The position numbers and the translations under genes are program-made. From Rhabdornis inornatus (Eukaryota; Chordata; Aves; Passeriformes; Rhabdornithidae): a stretch of DNA of 64,000 nt. The stretch is taken from assembly GCA_013397075.1 (NCBI GenBank), contig VWZS01009934.1, positions 4,306,305 to 4,370,304 of the forward strand, in the 5' to 3' direction. The notes beneath the pieces were generated by a model. That model was not told the DNA's origin, did no database searches, and saw nothing but the letters and a program-made list of their open reading frames with translations. Below, piece after piece: positions 27,302-37,900 of the stretch. Numbering within the stretch: position 1 is the first letter of the stretch; every line of letters begins with the position of its first letter.

Positions 27302-27542
27302 CCATAGAAGAGAATTGTTAAGGTTGGGAAAGACCTCTAATATCATCTAATCCAGCCATTAACCCAGCACTGACAAGTCCACCACTAAACCATATCCTTA
27401 AGCACCACATCTACATGTTTTTTCAATACTTCCTGGGATGGTGATTCAACCACTTCCCTGGGGATCCTGTTCCAGTGCCTGACCACCCTTTCAGTGAAGA
27501 AATTTTTCCTAATATCAAATCTAAACCTCCTCCGGTGCAACT
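27302..27542 (-). mobile_element. CR1 LINE 3' fragment, minus strand
   Basis: Read on the plus strand, this starts with CATAGAA, then GTTAAGGTTGGGAAAGACCT. It continues through CCAGCACTGACAAGTCCACC and CACTTCCCTGG to CCCTTTCAGTGAAGAAATTT, then TTCCTAATATCAAATCTAAA. This is the familiar reverse complement of an avian CR1 3' region. The element is 5'-truncated, as is usual for CR1. The similarity is lost after about 27542, where a typical copy would continue. Only the 3' part is present and no reverse-transcriptase frame survives. It matches the type abundant in bird genomes, including songbirds, and is the clearest evidence that the window is avian. Confidence 0.92.
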
Positions 27543-28950
27543 GCTTAACTTTCAGCACCTTGCAGTTCTGTTAAGTCTGTGCTACACTAGGTCATTCTTG
27601 TGATATTTGTTTAGCTTCAGCTGCCAAAAGCTGTTTCCAATGCACTTGGGTACTTATTTAGCATTTGTGCTCTTTCTTTGAAGTCTTTTCCTAGAAAACC
27701 CAGTGGAAGAGCCACCAGCATCTCCAGTGCTCTTATTTTCCCCTAAAACATCTGTTCTGTGGCATTTTTGGAGAGCAATGCTGGGCCATGGATGGCTTTG
27801 GCCTCATCCAGCCTCAACCATTCTGAAGGGTTGAGGCTATAAGGGCAAGGGGAAGGCTTGATTTTGTCAGCTTTTAAATTTTTCTTTTTTTCTAAGAATA
27901 CAAATTAAAAGTCAAATAGAACCAAACCCCCTCTTTCTCCTCGGACATGATGTCTCACTGAGTGCACTGGGGCATAAAGACAGATAATTCACATTACTTG
28001 TTGCTTGGTATACCAAGAATGGTGTATCACACATGACTATGTTTGACCATAGCTTTTAATCACATGACAATTTCTTAAACACGGTATTTAAAAATGTTTA
28101 CAAATTTAGAACAACAGCAAAATAAAACCTGACATTGGTTTATAGTGAAAGTAAATAAAGTATCTTCCTAACAGTATCCCATGTGGTTAGATATATTTTT
28201 TTTTCCAAAATTCTTGTTATATGCTTTGTTGGGAAACTCAATAAACTGTGAAACTTTGTTTCACTTGCTCAGTGTTTGAATAATGCTGTCTAATGGGAAT
28301 AAATTTGATTTTAAACCCAAAAACTTACAAAAGTAGGTTAGATAGATAACAGTCAGATAACTAGATAGCAGTCAGGACAAAGATCCTGAAAATAATTTGA
28401 ATTTACAGAAGTTGCAAATAAAATCTAAAGTGGTGTGGGTACGTACAAGGTGGAAGTTACCATGGATGTGCGCTTGACTAGATGGCAAGTCCAAAAAACA
28501 ATATTTGGGTATACTGAAAGTAAGACACTTCTACCTAGCATAGGCCATTTGGTCAGCTTGAATGTAGTCCAGGAGAGCTTTACTCCCTGCAGTAATTGAC
28601 TCATCCAGGCTCTTAATTGGTCTCTCATACTATCAAGCTAAGCTGTTTGATTCTTTACCTACATGTGCGTTGTTTTCTTCCCCTTGCATTTCAGCAGCTT
28701 CTTCTTTTCATTCCAGTGTTTTTGTAATTCAGCAAAGATTATGTGTACACCTGGTAAATTATCTTCCCTCTTCTCTAAGCATTAGGATGGGGAGTTACTG
28801 GGGAAATGCAGTACCTTTCAGTATTAACTTTTCCAGACATTTTCGTGAGTTAGCCACAGAAAACATCTTCAGTAATTTTTTTCTAGCAGTGCAGGCTGGG
28901 CAGTTGGATTGGCAGGAGGTCAGAAAATAATGTACCACTTCATATTCAGG
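27543..28950. other. Non-coding stretch after CR1, no gene recognised
   Basis: No exon or RNA gene was recognised. The part from about 27690 to 27860 is somewhat GC-richer and could be a further decayed repeat, but I cannot match it to a family. Confidence 0.6.
28340..28375 (+). repeat. Imperfect GATA-type tandem repeat
   Basis: GATAGATAACAGTCAG is followed by a diverged copy, ATAACTAGATAGCAGTCAG. Two AGTCAG ends lie about 20 bases apart. It is an imperfect local duplication rich in GATA cores, most likely a degenerate microsatellite. Confidence 0.6.
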
Positions 28951-28954
28951 TTTA

Positions 28955-29180
28955 TAGTCATGCACAAGTAACACAGAAGTGATTTTTTAATCATTTAAGG
29001 GGCAAGCAATTGACAGTTACAATTGAGACCTTGTTGTATTGATACCTTATTAATTATCAGCTGTACATCTTTCAAAGATAACACCATGCTAATTGATAGC
29101 CATGTTTTGTTTATAATGATTAGTAATGTAAAATTAATTGTCTGCAGTGGATATAGAAAGAGATTATTTATGTTAATCAA
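28955..29180. promoter_or_regulatory. Candidate conserved non-coding element, homeodomain-type motifs
   Basis: This AT-rich stretch is dense in homeodomain-like TAAT/ATTA cores. It also has a TGACAG (TALE-type) motif within CAATTGACAG and a CAGCTG E-box (29058-29063) directly after a TTAATTATC core. No simple repeat or CR1 explains it. The texture is typical of developmental enhancers, but AT-rich DNA gives such cores by chance. No alignment was possible. Confidence 0.3.
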
Positions 29181-29416
29181 TTATAAATGAAACCTTAATA
29201 TTTGGTAAGTCTGACAGTCATCTCTGGAAATAGCTTCTTTAAAGGAACATCTTTTTGAGTAATGATGTTTTACTAAACATTACTGTTGGGAATTGACTGA
29301 TGCTGAAGATATTGAACATTTTTACCTTCTCTTTACTGGTTTTTGCACTGCCTATATTTTTTTTTTTCGCTTTTTTTCACTTAGCTAAATAGTAGACTTC
29401 TCCAGTGGTTTTTTTT

Positions 29417-29453
29417 GGGTGGAAAGTAGGGTTGAGTTTGGGGGTGGTGGTGG
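29417..29453 (+). other. G-rich tract, weak G-quadruplex potential
   Basis: G runs of three, three and five (29417-29419, 29429-29431, 29440-29444) are followed by repeated TGG units. Loop lengths of eight or nine make this a weak quadruplex candidate. It sits on the plus strand just before a poly-A tract. Confidence 0.4.
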
Positions 29454-30138
29454 AAAAAAAGATAGGATTAAAACATAATTTTGAGGAATTGTTTTATTTC
29501 TAGGCATTATTTTGAACATTAGAGATATTTCTGAACTTTATTTTGTCTCATACATTAGGCTGCTGCACCTACTTTTCCCATCCTTTTTCTTGCGGGAGGG
29601 CTCTGCTGGAGGCCCAGATGACCTCCCTGACCACCCTTCACCACTGACCTCTGAGCTACCACTCATACCTAGAGGTTTAAATGTGTCCTGCCTATGGAAG
29701 GTTGCATTTGTCCCCTCACAGTTTTTTTCAAGCTTCCTTGCTTTCTTAAGTGTGGGGGAAATTCTGGTAAAACGTAGACAGTAGCAGGTGAGGATTTACA
29801 AAGTGTGTCACTCAAAAGTAGCAGAGAAGTTTGATGATGATGCACAAGCCAGAAAGGAAATTTCCTTGGTTACAGAGGAACAGATTCCTTCAGTTGAAAG
29901 GAATGCACACCTCAGCAGTGAGCACTAAGGACTGGATGTTTTTAATCAGAGAAATTAAAAAAGAAAATGGACGTTTTCTGACAAGTGTCCCTTGTGTCTG
30001 TGGCACAGTGTGTTTTCATGCCTTCCCTTCTGTGCCTGGGATGGAGAAGTGAGTTGATATGGATCTGCCTGCTGTTTACAAGATCCACATTGTGAGTAAG
30101 GAAGGGCAAGGAGAAAAATGTGCCCCATTTTTGTCAAT

Positions 30139-30160
30139 TTTTGGTGCTGTTTTGGTGCTG
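30139..30160 (+). repeat. Perfect tandem duplication of an 11-base unit
   Basis: TTTTGGTGCTG occurs twice in tandem, at 30139-30149 and 30150-30160. It is a small local duplication with no evident function. Confidence 0.85.
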
Positions 30161-31299
30161 CTTTACTTGGGGATACCTTTAATGAGGATACATTAACATG
30201 TTAAAGAGGAATGTCCTCATATCTCCTTTGAATGGAAGGGTTATTGGACTTGATTTGTTTGCTGTAGTTGTAAGCTCTCTGGAGTAATGACCTTTCTTAT
30301 GCGGTCTGTAAAGTGCTGTGTTTACTCTTGATGTCCTGCAAATTGCTGTAAAAAATAATACAGGGAGTAATGTACCAGCACTTACCTCTTATTCTTTTTC
30401 TATATCCAGTGTAATAAAATTATACAATTATGATTGAAGAAGATATGGAAGTAGTGTGGTCTGAATGCTACTGTTTCTAAGGAATTAGAAGCCATTTGCC
30501 AACCTTTAAAGCAAGATATCTTTTTTTTTTGTTGTTTTTTTAATTCAGTGAAGATGGATATGTAAAGTTGGGTTTGAAAAATTCTGCTTTTAAGTAGCTG
30601 TTAACCTAATTTTGAGGATGTTTTAAAATATTTAGTTAACATATCTATAGAGTCCAGTAATGTTTCAGCACATGCTCTTTCAAAGCTGTCATAGTTAGCT
30701 TGCTTCAGGTATTTATGAACATGGGAACCAAAATAAGATTGATTGCAATTACATAAAAAATTAAGTATCTTAAAATTTGACCCAAGTTTCGTCATGGTGT
30801 TTTTTTTTAAATGATGAAAATAATGGTAATTTTTTCCATTTAGAAACTTAGATATTGGTTTTTTGCAGTGTTTTTGGTAGTATTTAGTGTTTTTTAAGGC
30901 TTCAAATTGCAGACTCAGTGCGTGATATGATAAATTTAATCCAGAGAAAAACTGGAAAATTGTTCTGAGACACCCTGATTATTTTATTATTCTTTAAGTG
31001 CCATGGTTTTGGGAATTGCAACCTGTGCCTTTTAAAAGAGGGGGTTTTGTGATACACGGGGCACCATGTATTGAACAGAGACTGATATTGAATGTCTGCT
31101 GCTGTTCTGCAGTACCAAATCCCCTTATGAATGGCTGTGGAAAGTTTAAAGGTTATTATCTCATGTTTGTTTACTTTGTAAAGGTAAGATTTCAGAGAAA
31201 ATCGAAGGGTACTGTCTGAAATTCCCAGTCACTGCAGTTCCATGGAGAGCATCGATCCCTTCCTAGAGGTTGTCGGGGACTCATTGTCTCCCTGTTCAT

Positions 31300-32520
31300 T
31301 ATAGGCTGCTGCTGAAATCTCCAATATTTCAGGTTTGCGATTCTTTTATTGTTGTTTTGGCAGTTTGTCAAAATTAAATGGCTTATCCAAATCAATATGC
31401 TGTCTTGCTTGGTAACATCTGCATTTCACATGTCAAGATATTTTGCATTTTGAATGCAGTCACAATGGAATGAGCCACAATGATTGCAAAAAGAGCCTTT
31501 TGGCCCTCCAAAGCCCTCTGACTGTAAGGAAACTTTCTGGAAAACAAACTTTGCTCAGTTATGCAATCACAGCTTCCACTGAGATCAGTGGTAATTGCAC
31601 ACATGTGCCCGTTGGTAGGAGTGAGTCGATGAAGAATAAATGCAGGAAGGTCAGAGACAGAATATAAGCTACAATGATAATTTACTTAATTTAGAACTGT
31701 TTGTGTATTTGTGTTTATTGGTGAGACAATTAATTTTATAGTAAGGAATAAATGAACAACTTCCTCTGTTGTGATGGCCTCTCTTTCCATGGGGTGACTA
31801 AGCTTTTCTCACCAATTTAAGTTGCGGTGATATGTGGCTTTAGATACATGTTTATCATTAGCTAAAATAACACAGCTGTTAAGACAAGGTTTATTGCCAT
31901 GCTTGTTCTGCATGCTAAGCACATTCTGTTTACATGTCAAACAAAATGCCAATTTAATCGGCCCCCTCAGAGTTTCCGAAGGAGTGATGATGAAAGTTTG
32001 GCAAGTTTATTTGCACCGTTCTGTACAAAATCTGCACGGCCATTATCTCCAGACACTTGCAATATGAAAAATGCCAATGGTGTTTTTACATACTTAAGAG
32101 ACTAATAAGCTACAGATGTCAAAACTGTAAAGTTGAATTATTTTGAGCATGTATGAATATAGCAATACAGTTTTTTTTTTAAAAATTCGTGTGTAAGCTG
32201 TGTTTTAGTACCCTGAGCTGTTTGTACCATTTCTGAATGACCACTGATTTAGTGAAACTATTGTCTGAATTGAGAACCCATGCTATAAGGAAAAATGAAA
32301 ATTCCTTATTAAAAGTAGGAGTTGTTAATTTGTTCTTAATTTGTTTGGAGCAAGAATGTAGAGGGAAGTAAAAAAGGTAAATGGCTTGGTTTAGACAATT
32401 GTCTGTACATCATTGCCTGACACGCCAATAATAAACACAGCAGGTTGACACATTCAAGTTGCCAGACATATCATACAGTAGTGAAAAGCTGTCTGTCTAT
32501 CTGTCTGTCACAGAATAGAT
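31300..32520. promoter_or_regulatory. Candidate conserved non-coding (enhancer-type) cluster
   Basis: About 1.2 kb without interspersed repeats and with mixed, non-low-complexity sequence. Visible motifs include a FOX-type TGTTTAC at 31927-31933, TTATCATTAGC near 31852 and a GATA-type TTATCT at 32043-32048. There is also a perfect palindrome GACAATTGTC at 32394-32403 that pairs two SOX-type ACAAT cores, and ATTGT near 31347. Isolated CpGs survive (for example in AATCGGCC and GCACGG) in a CpG-poor setting. That pattern often marks constraint. Short open frames across it on both strands are not coding-like. This is inference from texture; no alignment was made. Confidence 0.42.
32489..32510 (+). 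repeat. Short (TGTC)n microsatellite with one TATC variant
   Basis: Five four-base CTGT/CTAT-type units in tandem at the right edge of the candidate regulatory cluster. It is a simple repeat read directly from the sequence. Confidence 0.85.
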
Positions 32521-32959
32521 GGAGTCCAGTGCAAATGGTCAAGATGTTCACCTACTTCTGTTTCTGCAGTCAGTTTACTTTTTGCTTCATATAACTATCC
32601 ACCCTCTCCAGCCACAGTGGTATAGGAGCTATAGCTTTTCACAAAACAGTTCTTTCCAGGCAACATCTAATGTATTTAATAATACACTTTATAATTTTTT
32701 TTTACTTCACATCAGATGACAGTTTGAAGAGCTCAGGCTGAGGGAAAGGGAAATTCAGGCTAACATTTTTCACAGAGTCTATTTTGGGCATCAGCTCTCG
32801 GTGCCAAGCTTCAGAGGGAGGCTTTGACTTAAAGAGAAATCCTGTGCTCTTACCTTGTGCTCACTCAGGTTTGAACCACAGGATTCAGCACCTCTGTCAG
32901 GCTTTAAATCTTCCAGACCGAGTACCCTAATTTAGTTACTCTTTTTGATAAACTGACTT

Positions 32960-33800
32960 ATGTTGGCTGCCAGAGGTCAAATGAACCCACCCAGAATCAG
33001 ACAAGAGAAAGACTTGTCTGAATGCCCAGTTTCATGCTTAACTTTCAAGACTGTCTTCTTGGGCCTCTCAGAAAATCTCTTCTTTAATGACAAGCCAGGA
33101 AATCTTTTAACCAGACCTGAACTAAACGTTTATGTTCCACTTTTTAATGCTTTCCAGACTAACAGTAATCTTTAAATACTGTTTTTCATGCATGGGTTTC
33201 TTGAATTTACTGCCTTTCTATTTTTTTTTTTTCTTTTGGTCTCGTTTATTCAACCCAAGTTAGTATATAAAAAATAAGAGGTGAAACACGGAGTACTTAC
33301 AAAGCATGGATAATTTTGTAGCCATGATTACGTGTTAATGCCAATGTGTCTCTAATCAATTAAATGTTTCCATCACAAGTGAGGAATAACTCAATCAAGA
33401 TTACTGAGTTCATGGGACAACTGATGGACTCCCATGATTCACCCACAAAGTGGCTGATACTTTCATGAAGCCAAATGCAGATGTTTCCATTACAAGGTAA
33501 TGGACAGCACTGACTGATCATCTTAATTTTTACATCTTTTCTTTGTTAATCCCTGATCAGATAATTGCTCAAGGAATTTGCAAAGCAGCAAAACGCAGCT
33601 AATGTTATTCTCAGGGGAAAGGCAGCTTATTGATATTTCAAATGTCAGTCCTCCAAGAGTATGAAACTAGTTTCCTCTGCATACAGCATTTGTACTTGCT
33701 GTTGAGAATTAAATACCTCCTCACCCATCCTGGAAATTATTGATGTCAACCTACCTAAGCACAGCAGCCGAGTGATGCAAAACCTTTACCCAGTTTTGTT
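32960..33800. promoter_or_regulatory. Second candidate conserved non-coding stretch
   Basis: Balanced, non-repetitive sequence that continues the cluster to its left. Features include repeated CCATGATT/CATGGGA words near 33410-33440, a GATCAGATAATTG segment near 33555, and surviving CpGs in AAACGCAGC and GCAGCCGAG. It is split by a T-rich run at 33220-33236. There are no splice-flanked open frames and no interspersed repeat. The call is based on texture only. Confidence 0.27.
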
Positions 33801-34002
33801 CTTCCATCCCTGCCCTAAATGTTACCAGGATTTCTGTGCTTATTGTAAAGATTTTCTATGAAAATGAAGTAATACAGCTTAGGCACAGGTGGAAACAGGT
33901 TAATTTTTTTCACTTGCTAGATGCTTTTCCGTTCACATGTGACTAAATTCTTTGCTCCTGGCAAGTTATAACTGACAATTGGTTGGACTGGGCGTGGATA
34001 TT

Positions 34003-34058
34003 AAAACAAACAAACAGACCAGGAAAAAAACCCAACCAAAAACAAACGAACAAAAAAT
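34003..34058 (+). repeat. A-rich low-complexity sequence (AAAC units)
   Basis: AAAC/AAACA units, interrupted by GACCAGG and by CCCAACC. This may be a degenerate AAAC microsatellite or an old poly-A tail. No target-site duplication was identified. Confidence 0.75.
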
Positions 34059-34787
34059 TAATTTCAAATTACTGGATTTATCAGAGTTGAGGTGACAGTG
34101 TCCCAATAAGACCACAGTATGAAACAGAACCTTGTTTGAGCAGTTACAGGAAGCTTGCACTTCCCTGTAGTCATGTTTAGTTTAGAATCTTTGTACTTGT
34201 TTGCTGGCAGCTTTTTTTGTTGTTGTAGTAATGATAAGGAGACATGACCTGGGAACTGGGGACATTTCTAGCAAATAAATAGCAAGATTAGAAGAAAAAA
34301 GCATGTTTCATATTTTAACTAATGGGCATGTTGACTGCTTGTTGTTTTGTAAGCTTGAATTCTGACAGCAGGTAACAGTCAAGTACAGTTTTATTACTGT
34401 AGTCTGAAAATGTGAAGTGTGGATGCTTTTAGTTACCTGGCACTGTTGTGTTTTAATGAAGAAGCCAGTTGTTTGCTCTCCTGTTTACTGCAGGAGTAGA
34501 GAACTGATGTTTTAGCAGGGAGAAAAATAACAGGAGGGAATGGGGAAAATTATTTTAGGTGTTGCTGTATGTGGTAGCAGGAATGTTTGAGGTCAGTATT
34601 ATTTAAGCAGTTGGCTGGTTAGATGCTGGCTGTGATGATTTTCTGCTCACAAACAACTTCTCTAGAAACCCTTTAATCATATCACCTGTAGGTATCCACA
34701 AGTTTTTTATGCACAAATATTCACAGAGATGAATGCTTTATGACTGCCTTTAAGATTACCTTTCACTGCCAAGAAATATCATGCTTT

Positions 34788-34899
34788 CAGGCTCATGGTG
34801 TGATTTTTGGGGTTGTCCTGTGCAGGGCCAGGAGCTGGACTGGATGATTCTTTTGTTTCCCTTCCAACTCAGGATATTCTCTGATGCTGTGATTCTGTA
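34788..34899 (+). mobile_element. CR1 LINE 3' end, plus strand
   Basis: Seen in order: GGTGTGATTTTTGGGGTTGT, CCTGTGCAGGGCCAGGAGCT, GGACTGGATGATTC, CCCTTCCAACTCAGGATATT, and a terminal pair of ATTCTNTG-like octamers. These match the end of a bird CR1 copy, whose 3' terminus is built of short octamer repeats rather than poly-A. Only about 110 bases remain. The element is severely 5'-truncated and has no coding sequence. Confidence 0.9.
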
Positions 34900-34904
34900 G
34901 ACAT

Positions 34905-37900
34905 ATTTGCTGGTGGATGTCATCATGTGCACCTGTTTCTATGCCACCTGTACATTGATACAAGTGATTTCCCTGTTTTGCCGATAGTAGTTTTGTAAAG
35001 TTACAGGCAGCCAATTCTATATTGCCACACAACACGTTCCTCTAAAAATGACTTTGAGAAAGGTCTTAATCTTATCTGGGGAGGGGATAAAGATCTCTTC
35101 TGCAGAGCATGGTGATTCATCTTGCTGTGCTCAGTGAGGCCAGCCAGATACTAGGAAGTTGCTGAGCTGCTGAAACTTCTCTGCATAAGCTTTCAGCTCT
35201 GAAAAATACTTCTCTGCTCCTTGATTGGGGTATTGTTGCTCTTAGTCATCGGATCCTTAGATCACCAGGATCCCACCACGCACCTCTGCCATGTGTGTAA
35301 GAACACAACTTTGTACTGGGGAAAACCTCGATGAAACATAGGTTTTGTTAAAATGTTGGGAAGCCATTAGTCATTCTTACCACCCCTGACTGCAAAGTAT
35401 CATAAAATAGTATCTGTTTCTTTTGAAAACTCTCCCTTGCTTAAAAGTTTCCCCTGTTGACTTGCAGTGAAAAGCAGCTGTTGAAGACTTCAAAGATTTT
35501 TGTCCTCTGGTAGCATGGTGCCAGTTCAAGGAGGAGACAATCTTTTCAGCAGGTGAAAGAGGCTGCTAAAAGCTTATGGGGATTCCCTGCTTGGCAATTT
35601 CTGCCAGGTGCACAGGAGGTTTCCTTCTTGCATATCAGATGAAGAAAGTTGAAGAATAAGTGCATGTGCATTTAGAAATAAGCTATCAGAAACACAAAGT
35701 TAAAAAAAAGGTTTTTAGGAGGGCCATGTGAGTTTTCTGTGGGTCAGTGTACAATGACTGTGTAAGCCCCAAGATTTTCACTTCAACACCAGGCAGCATC
35801 TAATAACATGTTGCAACATCTCATGGCCCTGGACGATGGGGCAAGCATTACAGCCACAGCTGTGATGTTTTGTGTCCTGCACTGTGTAACTAGTCAAGAG
35901 GTACATCAACTGCAGCACTTAGTGATAGGTACAGTGTGCTGGGAGATGGTCTCTGTTTCTTCAGGGGATAAAACTCTACAGGCTTCCTTGGGCAGACCAG
36001 AGATAGAGTCATTGACATAATGTCTAAGTTAGATCCTAGATCCTCAAAGCAGTTGCTTCATCTGAAGGGAATGTTTTTGCAGGGTTGATGGGAACATCCT
36101 GCTTCTTCACGTGTCCTCTCATGCAGCTTTAAAGCACTTCATGTGATTTAGAGAAAATCAAATATGAGGCGAATCATTATTGGATAAGTGAGGATGTTAA
36201 ACCAAGATTTTGTCATAAAGATGTGTTAGCTGGCTCAATCCTCATTAGTTTCTAATAAGTGCAGTTGTTACTGAGCACATCTGAGTTAGGACAGCCTGTG
36301 GCTTGGAGCTTGGTGCTGGTCTTTCATGGGCCTACCAGGAAGAGAGGATATGGGACTATGGTGCCTGCTAGGAGTTTTAGGGAATTGTCGTGTCAGACAC
36401 TCCTCAGTGAGAGAAAAAACAACCCTTCTTGCGATTTGTGATCTCCATAGGTCAGCTCTGACAAGAACGCCACAAGCTGTCTTCTATTTTTGGTCATTCC
36501 CTGAATTAGTAAGAAAATCCTTGGCCCTTGGGCTATACCTAGTAACAGTGAATGCTTGAAATCTTATATTTGATGTCTGAAAGCTCAAGAGGGGAACCTT
36601 CTCAGGATTTGTGTTCTGCTTAAGGTTTTTGTTATTTCAGTAGTGACCCCAAAAAGCCATCATTTTATGAGCAGAGAGCAGGCACCTGCTCTGCATCGGT
36701 TCCTTCTTTTCATCTGTGTTCCAAAGCTCTTCCCATGTTGTTACAGTTATCTATCTTCTGTGATCCTTGCCAGAAAGTTTGTGGTTCTCAGTTGTCATTT
36801 CAGGAGACAAAAGAATAGCAAAAAATCTTCTGTGGCTAGCAAGGTAATGTTAGCTGTGGTTTTTGATGGTATTACTTCTACTGCAGAGCATCTTACAGCC
36901 TCAGGCATTTGTATAATTTTGACTTTTCTCCTGAGCTCTCCAATAATTTTTATATTCTGCTGGAGCATCAGAGGGGCAGATGGGCCAAGGCCATATCCTC
37001 CTAAGGTCTGCTTTAGCTGCAATTTATGAAACAGAAATGTAGTTTTTGTTTTCTTTCTCACCCCAACTCTTTCAATAGCTTTAATATTAGAAAGAAAAAA
37101 AGCGGTAACATGTTCAGGGGATTCAGCGCTTATAGCTTTCTTTGCAAAATATTTATTGAAAGTATCAAAGATTTGAACAATTATCTTTGGTATTGTAAGC
37201 GTGTCTTTGAAATTTAACTTCGAAAGTGTCAAGATTCATTGCTTTGTAATCCATAATCCAGCTGAAAATCTAGCAGCACTTGTCTGTTTGGGAAGCAGAA
37301 AGTCTCTTCTGACTTTATGGTGGCTAGTAAAAAGTGATGCAAACCACTGTCATGCTCTCTAAAAGTCCTGAGACTTCAGTTCATATGTAGTTCTTTCTGA
37401 TTTACCTTAGCCCTGGGAATTTAGTGGGTGTGAGATGGGGGTTTAATGCCATCTGAAGGATGTGGAAAAATTACCTGTGTGAAGGTACTTGTGTTTCTGG
37501 GATAGACCCTGGATTGTTCCATGTTTGACAGAGTAGAGGATCTGCAAGTAAATGCTCTGTTTTCTGACAGTACTTTTTGTGCAGATATAAATTGAGTGAA
37601 TGCAGTGCAAGACAGAATCCCACTGAACTGATTCCGAACTTCTAAAAAATACTTTTTGATGAAGCAAAGATGGTCGTGTAGATAAATTGTCTCAATAAAA
37701 AAGGGTAAGATAAAATAAGTATTTCTTTTAATGAGATAATTTGCAGCAGTGTCTTTAGTTAAGTATGTCTGTGAGCCTGCGTTTCAGATTGAAGAAGTAA
37801 GGAAGCTGAAGGTAGTGTAGGCTTGTCCACTGGGTTTTGGATGGCAAATATTTCTGAAAGGTGTGAAGTTCTGTGATGCCAGGATTATTTTAAAGAAAAA

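Larger units (their letters stand above)
29200..31000. other. Non-coding stretch, no gene recognised
   Basis: Contains a G-rich patch at 29417-29453 and a small tandem duplication at 30139-30160. Short open frames on both strands have no recognisable motifs. Confidence 0.6.

Noticed and set aside
36795..37232. 145-codon open frame on the minus strand
   Set aside because: No recognisable family. The plus strand is equally open across it, which suggests a chance stop-poor stretch. Only a weak splice-site pair was kept as a finding.
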